64,000 bases of DNA from Timema cristinae (Eukaryota; Arthropoda; Insecta; Phasmatodea; Timematidae). How positions within the stretch are numbered: position 1 is the first letter of the stretch; each line of letters opens with the position of its first letter. A program made the translations under genes and the position numbers. Location: NCBI GenBank assembly GCA_039000515.1, contig JBCFYV010000100.1, positions 23,369,864 through 23,433,863 of the forward strand, read 5' to 3'. Positions 11,946 to 24,586 of the stretch are shown one piece after another. The notes below the pieces were generated by a model, which was not told the origin of the DNA, did not search any database, and saw only the letters and a program-made list of their open reading frames with translations.

Positions 11946-13239
11946 GTCATCCACGTCATCGGAATACTAGACATGACAACCTGAGGACTTTGCCCAAGGC
12001 CCACAGGTGTAGACCTTACATTTTGTCTTCAAGTTATCAAAAGAAGCTGATGCAGAAAACATTGCTTGACTCATGAGCTCATTTAACTGTCGGATACGTT
12101 TCTTCCTTTGACGACCCACGATACATGCTCATGTACCTAAACGCCAATACATGTGGTTTTTTAATAGTGGCACGCTTGACCGGGAATCAAACCCCGTCCT
12201 CTCTGTCAATAGTAAACAAGACTAGACAACTTTTACCACGCGTGTACCCCGACGTGGATAGGTCTGTACTTTAGTACAAGGCAGAGTATATATATTCCGT
12301 TCACGATAGGTTTTTACCTGGATGACAGTTCGAAAATCATATGTTTAGGTTTTGGGTTGCCAACACTTGTAAAAGATCACAGTTTTGTTATAAATGTTAA
12401 GACCTTTAATTACCTGTTATATATTACATTTAAAATAGCGTAAACTTAAGTTTTCTCATACTATTTTTTTTTAATAATTTCTTTTCATCCAACTCGAAAC
12501 AATATTTTAAACATAATTAAAAATACTTATTTTTCGTTTTGGAACGTCACTAATTTTGTGTAATATAGTGCACACATCATTATCTTTTAATACAGGTATC
12601 GTATTTACTTGTAAAAGAGAAAATTTTTGTCATTTTTTTACATACAATAAATGATTTTATGATTATTTTATCGTATTTTGAAATATTGAACTGAATAAAA
12701 TATTTTCATCAACTGCGTGTCTGCATCATTGTAAAAAACTTGTGTACCGTTATGTTCAATCATATGGTTTAGATTCGTCAGCCGCCATTTTAAAGCTATG
12801 TTCGTTAGAAGTTTTTGTGAAAGTGGTGTTAATATTTTTTTAAGGGGAATAAAACTATAAATAAACTTTGTGTCCGACCTCAAATAAATATATAAATAAT
12901 ATTGGCCTAAATTACTGTGGTTAACTATCACATTAATATATTACCATCTGTTTTCATTACAGTCATCCAAAGTGATAAATGTCAGCTGTTGGCGTATTGA
13001 TATATTAGGGATTACTTCTAGTAACATTTCGAGCTGTCATTCAGGTAATCTTAGCTCGTGAATGACTTATAGAAAAAATTTAAATTGACATTTTTATTAT
13101 AAATGTATTGGATACATGTAAGAAACCAACATCAGAAAAGGTTTTAATCCTAATAGTTATCAATTCCTTAGAAAAATAGTAAATGTTAAATTGTATAAAG
13201 CAAAAATGCATGGCTTACAGTTCTTACGAATTTGAATAA
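11946..13239. other. Stretch without a recognised gene
   Basis: Contains a tRNA-B-box-like inverse motif GGGAATCAAACCCC at about 12181-12195 and otherwise AT-rich unique sequence. Confidence 0.5.
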
Positions 13240-13462
13240 AATCAAACTCACATAATTGGTCACGTGGACAAAGATGTCAGTCTCGTCATCTTGTTTCCAG
13301 GTGACGTGGGGTCGGGGAAAGGGGGGGGGGCGGGAGGAATTTCATCTGGGTTTAGTGAGGTTTCCTTTATCAAATGGTTTCCCATCCTACCTTTACACAA
13401 ATACCAGTTCATTTACTCTAAATATTTACCTTCCTCATCCCCCCTCTGTTAGTGTTGATATC
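13240..13462 (+). mobile_element. SINE-B, degenerate
   Basis: Body phrases AATGGTTTCCCATCCTACC, TTTACACAAATACCAG and TTACCTTCCTCATCC remain; the head is eroded and carries a run of nine G. Confidence 0.5.
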
Positions 13463-13639
13463 CGACTAGCCCGGAGAGAGAAGCGGTGCAGAAAATAAAC
13501 TCATTAATCAAATATTCTTTTAGACAGTTTTTTTTTTCTAAAATGAAAACAATTTTTTTAATTAAAAATAGCTTACAATGTTGGCGAGCGTTTATCACAC
13601 CTTACTCTTGACTCTTGTGAGCTAATGTAAGAATATCCC

Positions 13640-14036
13640 CTCTCCCGACAAATGGGAACTCCACTAATTAAAAAGTGCATCACATACTAATCAACTCTGT
13701 GATACAATCAGCTAGAAATCGTAAATTTACACGAACACTATTTCATGTAGATCATTTGTTACTAAACATTAATGGAGATAAAGATTTAATAAAGGTTCCT
13801 AATATAGAATATTGTTGAAATATTAGATGATATTTGGATAAAAACTGCATTGAAAAGACCGTTCATGACCATTTTAGAATGTCTTCACAGCTAAGATTGT
13901 GCACAAATCTTCATTCTGTCATAATAGGAACATACTGTGGTTATTAACAAGAAACTTTGTCGCTTTGTCCCCCATCATCACCACAAAAAATTTATCGTAA
14001 TCGTTCAAATACGAATGACCTGCACACATTTCTGGC
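13640..14036 (+). repeat. Directly duplicated segment, right copy
   Basis: Partner of 11545-11945, about 2.09 kb downstream in the same orientation. Many substitutions but few indels separate the two. Confidence 0.8.
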
Positions 14037-14829
14037 ATATCTTGGCGTTTTCTTTTCCCCTTTGCTCCCATATCTCGCGCGAGCCGGGAGCTGATTTGAG
14101 CCTACTATGATGAACGTTCTTAAAATATAGGCCACTCATATATTTTTTTCTCGGCAACATAGTTTAATTCTATGGTACTATTCATTTTATTAGTATCGTC
14201 GTCTTTGTTTGTACAGGTTTAATCGTCGATAATCAGGTAGCCACGTCAGTGGACACACGAACTAAACGTCAAACTCACCTATTCAAGTTGAGAAACTCAA
14301 GGCTCGATTGCAATCATTGTGTACTAATTAAAACTTTACTTAACAGTTTTATCACAATCCCTAAATGTAGATTTTGTAACATTACCTCTAAAATGCATCA
14401 TTCTCGTTTATAGCCCAAAGTAATACATTTGAATAGCTCTAGCAGGTAGGGGGGCCATGGGGTAGACATTATATTATACCTAGCACCCTCTTACTCATCT
14501 TATTCCATTATCCATTGATATAAACCTCAAACAATAAAGGGAGATTAAAAATATATCATGCACTTTACTCATCCTGTTGCTGTGATTGTTGAAAATACCA
14601 GCTAGCAATAAAATATATATAAGGTAATAACACTTCTATCACGTGTTGTTGTTTAGTTGTTTTTAAATAAACATGACGGAACTATTATGAATAATATAAG
14701 TACGTAAACTAGTAGAACGATGTCAGCTTTTCCTTTCTAGTGCAAAGTGAGATTGCGGTTTTCCTACAGGCTCGTGTCTGGTTGACGTCATATCCTGGTC
14801 ACTGTATCCTAGTGACCGACATTAGAGAC
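14037..14829. other. Stretch before the 66-bp array
   Basis: No gene recognised. A palindrome CTCGCGCGAG lies at about 14073; the sequence otherwise appears unique. Confidence 0.5.
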
Positions 14830-16888
14830 ATACCACTCCCAGCAGCTGTGAGCTGTCTCATCTTGCTGTACAACATGACTTTGTGTGACATTACATAGCA
14901 CTCCCAGCAGCTGTGAGCTGTCTCATCTTGCTGTACAACATGATATTGTGTGCATTACATACCACTCCCAGCAGCTGTGAGCTGTCTCATCTTGCTGTAC
15001 AACACGACTGTTGTGTGACATTACATAGCACTCCCAGCAGCTGTGAGCTGTCTCATCTTGCTGTACAACATGAGTCTTGTGTGGCATTACATACCACTCC
15101 CAGCAGCTGTGAGCTGTCTCATCTTGCTGTACAACACGACTGTTGTGTGACATTACATAGCACTCCCAGCAGCTGTGAGCTGTCTCATCTTGCTGTACAA
15201 CATGACTGTTGTGTGACATTACATAGCACTCCCAGCAGCTGTGAGCTGTCTCATCTTGCTGTACAACATAGTCTTGTGTGCATTACATACCACTCCCAGC
15301 AGCTGTGAGCTGTCTCATCTTGCTGTACAACACGACTGTTGTGTGACATTACATAGCACTCCCAGCAGCTGTGAGCTGTCTCATCTTGCTGTACAACATG
15401 ACTGTTGTGTGACATTACATAGCACTCCCAGCAGCTGTGAGCTGTCTCATCTTGCTGTACAACATGATTCTTGTGTGGCATTACATACCACTCCCAGCAG
15501 CTGTGAGCTGTCTCATCTTGCTGTACAACACGACTGTTGTGTGACATTACATAGCACTCCCAGCAGCTGTGAGCTGTCTCATCTTGCTGTACAACATGAG
15601 TCTTGTGTGGCATTACATAGCACTCCCAGCAGCTGTGAGCTGTCTCATCTTGCTGTACAACACGACTGTTGTGTGACATTACATAGCACTCCCAGCAGCT
15701 GTGAGCTGTCTCATCTTGCTGTACAACACGACTGTTGTGTGACATTACATAGCACTCCCAGCAGCTGTGAGCTGTATCATCTTGCTGTACAACACGACTG
15801 TTGTGTGACATTACATAGCACTCCCAGCAGCTGTGAGCTGTCTCATCTTGCTGTACAACACGACTGTTGTGTGACATTACATAGCACTCCCAGCAGCTGT
15901 GAGCTGTCTCATCTTGCTGTACAACACGACTGTTGTGTGACATTACATACCACTCCCAGCAGCTGTGAGCTGTCTCATCTTGCTGTACAACACGACTGTT
16001 GTGTGACATTACATACCACTCCCAGCAGCTGTGAGCTGTCTCATCTTGCTGTACAACATGACTGTTGTGTGACATTACATACCACTCCCAGCAGCTGTGA
16101 GCTGTCTCATCTTGCTGTACAACACGACTGTTGTGTGACATTACATACCACTCCCAGCAGCTGTGAGCTGTCTCATCTTGCTGTACAACACGACTGTTGT
16201 GTGACATTACATAGCACTCCCAGCAGCTGTGAGCTGTCTCATCTTGCTGTACAACACGACTGTTGTGTGACATTACATACCACTCCCAGCAGCTGTGAGC
16301 TGTCTCATCTTGCTGTACAACACGACTGTTGTGTGACATTACATACCACTCCCAGCAGCTGTGAGCTGTCTCATCTTGCTGTACAACATGACTGTTGTGT
16401 GACATTACATAGCACTACCAGCAGCTGTGAGCTGTCTCATTTTGCTGTACAACACGACTGTTGTGTGACATTACATAGCACTACCAGCAGCTGTGAGCTG
16501 TATCATCTTGCTGTACAACACGACTGTTGTGTGACATTACATAGCACTCCCAGCAGCTGTGAGCTGTCTCATCTTGCTGTACAACATGACTGTTGTGTGA
16601 CATTACATAGCACTCCCAGCAGCTGTGAGCTGTCTCATCTTGCTGTACAACACGACTGTTGTGTGACATTACATAGCACTACCAGCAGCTGTGAGCTGTA
16701 TCATCTTGCTGTACAACACGACTGTTGTGTGACATTACATAGCACTCACAGCAGCTGTGAGCTGTATCATCTTGCTGTACAACACGACTGTTGTGTGACA
16801 TTACATAGCACTCCCAGCAGCTGTGAGCTGTCTCATCTTGCTGTACAACACGACTGTTGTGTGACATTACATAGCACTCCCAGCAGCT
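14830..16888 (+). repeat. 66-bp minisatellite, about 31 units
   Basis: The unit begins ACTCCCAGCAGCTGTGAGCT and continues GTCTCATCTTGCTGTACAAC then ACGACTGTTGTGTGACATTACATAGC. It includes the palindromic CAGCTG and a small hairpin ACAAC-ACGACT-GTTGT. Because 66 is divisible by 3 and the unit has no stop in one frame of each strand, long frames appear on both strands (549 codons + and 384 codons -). Each is a 22-residue repeat with no conserved domain. Edges decay into a degenerate unit before the SINE-B at 16929. Some units carry ATGAGTCTT or ATGATTCTT variants, mostly at the left end. Confidence 0.97.
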
Positions 16889-16928
16889 AAGAGGTATCTT
16901 ATTTTTCTGTGTAACATGACTTTTATTC

Positions 16929-17143
16929 TAGCACCGCTTCATACTACCCATTCAGTTTATACGTTTATGTACTAATTACGCTAGTATGTTAGGGATGGAT
17001 AAGGTTTATTTATAGGAAGTGTATCCGCAGTTTCGTGGATAGAGAGATTTGTAAATGATCTAGGAAAAACCACCTTCAGTACACCCAACAGGGATTGAAC
17101 CGCGATCTCCCCATCATCGGAAGTCTAGTCTAATGTGAGAGAA
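16929..17143 (-). mobile_element. SINE-B abutting the 66-bp minisatellite
   Basis: Inverse tail AGCACCGCTTCATACTACCC, body and B box GGGATTGAACCGCGATCTCC; head truncated near TCTAATGTGAGAG. Confidence 0.8.
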
Positions 17144-17234
17144 GTCCCTAAGAACATGTAAATATCGACTATTGTGGACATTTAAAAAAAATTATTTTTC
17201 ATGGCTGGGACAGTATCTACCACTAACTAATTTC

Positions 17235-17575
17235 TATCTCCACTACTTATAAACCAAGTGTCGTCTGTATGTCTGTTACGATTTATGAGTCTGCTTAAGT
17301 GAATGAACTGTAGTTTCTTTTATAGTGTGTAGATTTTTACTGAAAAGGTTTTAGGTCATTGATCAAATGAATTTAATCAAATAAAATTGATGTTTTTTAA
17401 AAAATATTTTGTCTTTAAACGCGTAATCAATTATGAGTTTTCCTATTGAATGTAGAAATCCATTTTTATATATAGCTCAATCATCAAATCCAAAGATTGA
17501 TTAAAGAATTTATTAGATTAGTAAATCCAAAGAGGAATCTTGTTTTAGTTTAGTGGGTTGTTTTGAATTCAATTC
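17235..17575 (+). mobile_element. Helitron-like dispersed repeat, diverged
   Basis: Starts ATCTCCACTACTTATAAACC and aligns with 37083-37402 throughout (GTAGATTTTTACTGAAAAGG, TTTAGTTTAGTGGGTTGTTT). The start resembles the TCTATACTA-TTATAAA 5' end of insect Helitrons; no 3' hairpin found. Confidence 0.45.
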
Positions 17576-17649
17576 AATTAAATGCTATAGTAAGGTTAAG
17601 AGACCCCTACAACGAGCTAACCAAGTCGGATAATTTCAAATTATAGAAT

Positions 17650-19990
17650 TGAGCTCTTGGGGTAAGGGGTGAGAGCACGTTAACAGAAAACCATACTTTA
17701 GGCGAGATAGAAAATAGAAATTTGCCAAGAATGTAGTGAAATTAATCAAAATATATAACGTTCACTTGACGCTTGAACGAAAAAAAGGACCATAATATAA
17801 CCCCCCCTTTTGTCTACAGTTACTTGTGTTCGTGGATACTTTTTTATGGTGCCCAGAATGAAGCTAGTGCTTACTCCACAGATTAAAGGAAAAAATGGGA
17901 TGAGGGATACTGTACCAATCAAAACAATCAGATAGGAAAAATTAAACCAATGGACGCGTCAAGGCATTTTAGTGTACCAAAATCTACACTTTTCAGACTG
18001 AGTTTACAGACTGAAGCATCGGTTGAAGAAGTTGCGCAAAAAAAAAAAAACTGTGAAGAAAACCTGTCATACCTTCAGATCTAGAAAAAGAACTTGTAAA
18101 GTAATTGTTATTAATGGAGAGAAAGGTTGATAGTTTATCAACGAATGACGTCCGACGAATGGCGCACCAATTAGCAAAACGAAACCACATACCACATCCT
18201 TTCTCAGATGCTATGTCAGGACAAGCATGGTTTGATCTTTCATGAATATATTTAATGATCAACTATCAATAAGAAAGCCATGTTGGACCTTTATCGCCCA
18301 CGCTAAGAGCTATAACGAGGAAAAAGTGAAAGTATTTATCGAATATTTTAGAGGTTGAAATGGAAAAACATCACTTTCCTGCCGACAGAGTATTTAAAGT
18401 AGATACGAGTCAGATCTCACGATTGTCCTTACTTTGTTAGTCATAAAGGAAAGCGCCAAATCTCACAGGATTATAATTTTTTTAAGAAGGTTTAAGAGCC
18501 ACCCCAAACACCATGAAAAATTCGAAATTAAGTATTTTATAAATGGTGGGAGAAGAGTCCCACCCCGACCCCCGAAAAATTTCAAAACTAGTAGAACTAA
18601 ACAATTCCTCTTTTGTAGAAAATTTAAATATTTACATACATTTATAGAGACAAGCAGATAGAGAGATCAACTCATACAGTCGGAAATTTCAAAATAGATA
18701 TCCGTGAAACTGGAGGGTGGGGGCTATTTTAATATACAAATAATTTTATATAAAGTATAAAACTGATATTTGCCAGGGATGTAATGGAATAACTCAAAAT
18801 ACCAAAATAATTATTAAATATTTGATTACTTTTAAGTGGGGGCTGGTAAAATAGGAGTTTAAAAAAATATCCAAAACTTAAATGACATCTACTTCTCATC
18901 ATGGTAGAGGATTGAAATTTGCTAGGCAGGTGTAAGATCTACTTCAATACATTTTTTTTAAATTTCAAAGCGAAGGACCGAAAAATAAAAGGAAGGGACT
19001 CCTCACCAAAAAAAATTTCCAAATAGAAATCTACATGGTATAAAATTGAAACATTTACATATATTTAGGGACCCGCAGATATTGGTATAAACAACCCATA
19101 CAGCCAGAAAAGTCTATATACGCGAAATTCCAAAATAGATATTAGGAATATTGAGTTGTGGGGGGCTATAAATAGACAAATCATTTCAGATGAGATAGAA
19201 CATTGAAATCTTGCATGCAGGTAGAGGTACTACACTAGATAATATTCAATTAAGTCATAAAATATTACATTTCCTAGCTGGAGTCAGCAAAATGGGGGGG
19301 GGGGGGTAGACTGGAAATTTTCAAAACTAATTGAAACAACGGAGACGCGGCAGTAGGCCTAAAGTCAGTTGGCCTAAAATCATTTGGCCTAAAAGTCAGA
19401 TGGCCTAAAAGTCATTTGGCCTAAAATCAATTGGCCTAAAAGTCAGTTGGCCTAAAAGTCATTTGGCCTAAAGTCATTTGGCCTAAAGTTTAGGCCAAAT
19501 GACTTTAGGCCAAATGACTTTTAGGCCAAATGACTTTTAGGCTAAATGACTTTTAGGCCAAATGACGGGTACTCGAAACAACTACTTCCCAGTGTGGTAT
19601 AAAACAAAACTCACCCCAAAATTAAATTTACCACTCTAAGTAATTATAAAATCTTACAATTTTAAATTTTATAGAACTCCAGGAAATAAGGGGTAGGGGG
19701 CATTAACAGAAAAAAAGTGTTTTAAGTGGGATGAAAAAAGAAATGTCTAGGAATGTAGTAGGATTACTCCAAATATCTCAATCATTTTTAAATATTTTAA
19801 TTCTCTAAGTGGGGGACTTATGAATGGAAAGAGAGGGGTTGGTTTGAAAGTTCCAGCTCTTTTATAAAAACCTACTTCTCACTGAGGTAGAAGATTGAAT
19901 TTGGTCAGAAAGGTATAGCATCCATTTTCACGAGCAAGCCCAACAACCTAAGTTGTAGATAATTTATAACCATATAAGTTTACAATAAAA
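17650..19990. repeat. Long stretch of old, highly diverged repeats
   Basis: Related phrases recur at several-hundred-base intervals: AGCAGATAGAGAGATCAACT near 18653 against CCGCAGATATTGGTATAAAC near 19074, and both GGGGTRRGGGG plus GTTAACAGAAAA or CATTAACAGAAAA and GCCAGGGATGTAATGG-type phrases near 17660, 18775 and 19690. This suggests a diverged tandem or multi-copy element. No gene is visible. A palindromic GGCCTAAA array sits inside it. Confidence 0.5.
19353..19566. repeat. Palindromic array of GGCCTAAAAGTCATTT units
   Basis: The left half is a run of GGCCTAAAAGTCATTT-type 16-18 bp units. The right half is the same unit in reverse complement (AAATGACTTTTAGGCC). The turning point is GGCCTAAAGTTTAGGCC at about 19481-19497. 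The whole can fold on itself. It resembles a repetitive inverted terminus of a DNA transposon, but no transposase is present. Confidence 0.9.
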
Positions 19991-19998
19991 ACTACCCA

Positions 19999-20226
19999 CC
20001 TCGGTGGCGTAGTTGGCTAACGCGCTAGTCGTGTTGATCTCAACTGCTGAGGATGGGGATAACGAGGTTCGATTCTCGCTCGGGTGAACTGGGGTGGTTT
20101 TTCCTAAATAATTTCCCTCGCAAATGTGGGTTCACTTCCTCTAATTCAACCTTCCCAATTCCTAATCCATTAGCGTAATTAGTACTTAAAGCGTATAACC
20201 CGAACGGGTAGTAAGACGCGGTGCTA
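19999..20226 (+). mobile_element. SINE-B' (variant head)
   Basis: Head ACCTCGGTGGCGTAGTTGGC TAACGCGC replaces the usual GTCTAAGGCG head; B box GAGGTTCGATTCTC; tail AGCGTATAACCCGAACGGGT AGTAAGACGCGGTGCTA. Confidence 0.87.
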
Positions 20227-21237
20227 AATATTATATTATATCAACATGTGAAATCCTATCTTGACCTTCCGTGACGTCACAGTTAGGCAACGTCCTTAAA
20301 CTTTTTGATTTTCTCATAACCTTAGCAATTATGACTGATCAAGATAATTCCCGTAAAACACTAAAATCATTTGAAAGTACTTGATACATATTTGTCAGTT
20401 TTTAGGTCTAATACTCTAAAATCGACTTTAATAACGCTGTAGTTTTCTCACGCAGCCGACTGAAAATGTCTGCACTGTCGAACATTCAGCCACTGAAGTG
20501 AGTTATGGTTCTATATTATTATTTATTCTGCAGATATATGTTTGCTAATCTTATGGCCAACTCCAAATGATGGTAAAAGGGGAGTGGAGCAGGGGGGGGG
20601 GGGGTCTTAAGTATTCCCCACTAGACGGACAATAAGCTGGCGAAAAATATAATGTTTAATTTCAATGAATCTCAGTTAAACATACATTTTATTTTTTGGG
20701 TAATTTTTCAGAAACTTTTTTTGTGTGCTGAAATTGGCTCTTTTAACTCATAATTGGCTCATAATTATGTTCATATGCTCTAAAATTCCCTCCCACAAGG
20801 TTATATTCCTAAAATTTTCTCTAGAGGAGGTTGGAGGTGCCAAACCCTTGTTAAATGGGACTCCAATCCACCCCCCATTTTGAAATACCACATGGGCGCC
20901 CTTGCTTGTTGGTGAGAGGACAGATTTAGACAAGTGGAAGGGGGGGATAATTTATAAAGATGAGCTGAAGAGAGAGAGAAGCTAGAGAGTTTACAAATGG
21001 CGGCCCGAGAAATTTCTTGGAAAACTAATCTACCGTAGGAAAAATTGACGTTTTTTGCCGAGAAACAAAGTCTCGACTTGCGTGGGGAGAATACAGGAAA
21101 GCTCCGACTGATGTTCATTCAATTCTCTATTTTTATCATAACTTGTGTACAGTATCTGCGTGCGTCCTATTTCCTTCCACCCCTTTGACAATTATGATGC
21201 AGCCCGCCACTAAACTCGTGGATTCGATTGGAGCCTT
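20227..21237. other. Stretch without a recognised gene
   Basis: Contains a G run at about 20592 and a purine-rich patch at about 20966-20988. The open frames here show no known motif. Confidence 0.5.
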
Positions 21238-21485
21238 ACCCGCTTCAATGGCCGCATGGTCTAAGGGTGATTCTCTCACTGTATACTAGACTGACAATGA
21301 CGGGGAGATCAAGGTTTGAATTTCGGTCGGGTGAACTGGGGGTGGTTTTTCCTAAATGGTTTTCCATTCACCCACCACGCAAATGTGGGTACACTTCCTA
21401 TAAATATAGCCTTCTTCATCTCTAAAACCATTACCGTATTAAGTACATAAGCGTATAATCTGAACGGGTAGTAAGACGTAGTGCC
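21238..21485 (+). mobile_element. SINE-B
   Basis: ACCCGCTTCAATGGCCGCAT head, A box GGTCTAAGGGTG, intact body, tail GCGTATAATCTGAACGGGTA. Confidence 0.87.
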
Positions 21486-21509
21486 AAAAAAAAATGGTGG
21501 CCCTCGGTA

Positions 21510-21970
21510 ACTTTTAATTTGGAAACCCCTTATTTAGAAAGTGCCAGGTTTGGCACGGATGGCTGTGGAGTCAGTGAGGTCTGCGATGTAAGGCAAGCGA
21601 AGAACGTAATGAGATGGATAGAGAGTGAGTCACACGGTGTGAGACCGGCGGTGAGTTTCCGAACCCCCCCCCTCCCCTCTCTCTCCTCCAGTCTTGGTGG
21701 GAAACCTCAACACCGCACTGGATGATCACTTCCAGTCGCGTCTAATCAAGTGAAGTGAAGTGAAGTGAAGTGAGTGATGGCGTGAATGATCCGGAACCAT
21801 GTGTGGAAGTGTCTACTCGTGTATGGAATACCAATCAGAAGGTGAGAATAGGTTGCGTACCGGTGCCGTAGTGTCATGAAATGTATTTTGAAAGTGGTGG
21901 AGGTGGAGAGGGGGTCGAGGGGGGGGGAAGGGGGAGGGGGTCAGAGGTCTTCTTACCTGTGGTGATTGTG
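21510..21970. other. G-rich island with (AAGTG)n
   Basis: Richer in G and C than its neighbours, with five AAGTG repeats at about 21749-21775 and purine runs at about 21903-21943. The minus strand carries CACAGGTAAGAA (about 21949-21962), a donor-like site. No protein is recognised; an old exon or promoter cannot be excluded. Confidence 0.3.
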
Positions 21971-22145
21971 GTCAAGTTCCCCAAAAAAAGATGACCTAAA
22001 ATTTATTTTCGCATTAAATTACGCTTGTGTCATTTTTAATGACAAAACCATCAAAATGGAAGATGTGTTATAGGGCCTTACCAAGAGGGGTTGTTTTTGA
22101 GGGTTTAACCCCCTACCCACCTATCAAAATACTATTATTAATATA

Positions 22146-22378
22146 CTTCAGTGGCTGAGTGATCTAAGGCGTCACTCTCGTGCTGGACTCGCTTGCTGAA
22201 GACGGAGAGATCGTGGTTCGAATCCCGGTCGAGTCTATTGAGGGTGGTTTCCCCAAATGGTTTTCCACTCTACCTCCATTCAAATCTGGGTATAAAATAT
22301 AAGATTCCTCGTTCCTAAAACAACTAGCGTAATTTTGTTCATGAAAATATAGCCCGAACGGGTAGTAAGACGCGGTGC

Positions 22379-22413
<35 letters not shown>
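22146..22413 (+). mobile_element. SINE-B with (AAT)n tail
   Basis: Head CTTCAGTGGCTGAGTGATCT AAGGCGTC, B box GTGGTTCGAATCCC, tail GCCCGAACGGGTAGTAAGAC GCGGTGCTA followed by an expanded AAT microsatellite. Confidence 0.88.
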
Positions 22414-22719
22414 TAATAACACAACAATACACCGTAACTGAGACATGACTAATAAAGATTTTTTTTTGACAGTAACCCCCCCCTCCCCCAGCTAAAATCA
22501 ACTCAAAGCTTACAAACAGAATCCAAACAAAGTTATCCTGTATAAGCTTTGTTAGAGGATAAATGTGACGTCATAGTGACTTTTTTTTTACATACTTACT
22601 TGAGTTTATGCTTACTCTGACATTACACTCAGCTACAGTGTATTGCAATATTATTAGCCAACTATGTGCTTCGTTAACTTAAGTTCTGTGTTTTTTAATT
22701 AAGTAACATTACTTAAATG

Positions 22720-22920
22720 TCTACTTCCTTAGCTGAGTCGATAGCATGTCTGCTAAGGGTCCTAGTTTGATTCCCGGCATTGCTGAAAAAATGATCGTTA
22801 GTGTGTGTGGGTAGTGTAGTAGTTAGTAGTGTGGGTTTCCTTCTTCACAGTGAGAAATTAATGAGCGGGGGCTGTGTGTTGTGTCTGTACTAGATTTAAT
22901 CTAATTTATAAGTCGGTTTT
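22720..22920 (+). mobile_element. SINE-C-like tRNA-headed element
   Basis: TTAGCTGAGTCGATAGCATG and GGGTCCTAGTTTGATTCCC form A- and B-box-like parts; the 3' part has GTGTGTGTGGGTAGTG and no SINE-A/B tail. Confidence 0.5.
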
Positions 22921-22925
22921 GTCAG

Positions 22926-23357
22926 TATCGTATCTTACTAACCGTTCGAGCTATACGCTTTTCTACTAATTATGTATATTATTTATTATATATTATTATT
23001 ATTATTATTATTATTAGCACCGCGTCTTACTACCCGTCCGGGTTATACGCACTTACGCTAATGTGTAATGGTAGGTTGATTGTGAGATGAAATGGAGGAC
23101 CTACAGTTTAACGTGGAATCCGAACCACGGTGGAGGCCTGGCATTCCCACATAATTATGTTAATAGTTTTAGGGATTAGGAAGGCAATATTTAAAGTAAA
23201 TGTACCCGCATTTGCGTGGAGGGATAATGAGAAACCATTTTGTAAAAACCACCCTCATTACACCCGACCGAGATTCAAACAATGATCTCCCCATCATCAG
23301 CGACCTAGTCTACTGCGATAGTAGCACGTTATACCATGCGGCCACTGGAGCGGGTAA
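22926..23357 (-). mobile_element. SINE-B interrupted by a truncated SINE-A
   Basis: Left part GTATCTTACTAACCGTTCGA...CTAATTATGT (22926-22975), right part TAATTATGTTAATAGTTTTA to CGGCCACTGGAGCGGGT. The two parts join at the duplicated TAATTATGT. Confidence 0.88.
22976..23151 (-). mobile_element. 5'-truncated SINE-A nested in SINE-B
   Basis: Tail (ATT)n plus AGCACCGCGTCTTACTACCC, ending at GGCATTCCCAC, so the tRNA head is missing. Target duplication TAATTATGT at 22967-22975 and 23152-23160. Confidence 0.9.
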
Positions 23358-23494
23358 TTTTTAAGTTGTATTATGATATCAGTCGGTTTAGAAAGTGCAC
23401 GTTCACCTTAGATTAAAAATATAAAATAATCCACTATGATTCTATATAGATCTAAACTGTAAAGTAGAAAATTATATTCTACATACCAGAGATC

Positions 23495-23650
23495 CACGCT
23501 GGTGGACTTGCGGTCCAAGCGTCAGGCTCATTTGTCGGAAGTAGGTAGATCAAAACACAAATACCAGCTGGTATAATGAGGATGGTATTATCCACAATTG
23601 TTTCCACACTCTCTCCACGCAAATGCGAGAAGATTTTCTTCCTTTTTTAT
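23495..23650 (+). mobile_element. SINE-B, degenerate
   Basis: Weak head GGACTTGCGGTCCAAGCGTC and body CACTCTCTCCACGCAAATGC; tail lost. Confidence 0.5.
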
Positions 23651-23904
23651 TCGTTTTTCTTATATGGGTTAATATTGGCATCAGCCTGTCATGGAAAGGC
23701 ATAAGGACTAGTAATAAATATAAATAATATACCCGAAACATTGATTTATTTACTATCTGTTACTATCCCACAAAAAAACAAAGAAACTATCGCATCACAC
23801 GCAATATTGTATGGATCGAATATGCCGTATGAACAGTCTTGATATAAAACTTGTATGCCATTGATGTGAGCAAGATATTGCGCAATTTTTTTGTACAAGA
23901 AGCT

Positions 23905-24060
23905 GTGTCATGTGTACCTAGTTTATGGCACTAGACTCACATTGAGCTGAGAAGGCTAGGTTCGAATTTCGCTAAGTTCACCGAGGCAGTTATCTATGTG
24001 TGATTTATCACTGTAGTTCTCCCATCCACACAAATGGAGGTATCTTTTTTTTCTAAAATT
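23905..24060 (+). mobile_element. SINE-B, degenerate
   Basis: B box TAGGTTCGAATTTCG and body TTCTCCCATCCACACAAATG; tail lost. Confidence 0.5.
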
Positions 24061-24242
24061 ATCATCCTTATCCTTTTGCAGTATTAATCTCAATACTAAT
24101 TTTCATAAACTTTTTATACAAATCACATTTCCACTGAAGAAACTAAAACAGCAGTACCTCATATGGGGATTTTTGGTTCAAATTCCTGCTGTAAATGTTA
24201 AGAAAGGGTATACCGCGTGTGTTAACTTTAATTAGCATAGTA

Positions 24243-24523
24243 GGTGACCTGGTGAATTAGGGGGTAAGGTGTTGTAATTCTGTGCTGGGGGTCCTGGGTT
24301 CAATCCTCGGTCCCGGCATAGATTTATCTGATTGCTAAAAACCGTTCCTTCAACTCTGACAAGACGTGTATTAATCACAACTTGTAAATGTGGGGAATGC
24401 CAGGCCTCCGCCGTGGTTCGGATTCCACGTTAAACTGTAGGTCCTTCATTTCATCTCACAATCACCCTACCATTACATATTGGCGTAAGTGCGTATAACC
24501 CGAATGGGTAGCAAGACGTGGGC

Positions 24524-24586
<63 letters not shown>

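Noticed and set aside
14830..16888. CRISPR-like array
   Set aside because: Units are contiguous with no unique spacers, and the context is eukaryotic. The same holds for 59478-60560, 63266-64000 and 38470-39140.
15241..16890. 549-codon open frame
   Set aside because: It is the 66-bp minisatellite read in frame; the opposite strand is equally open and no domain is present.
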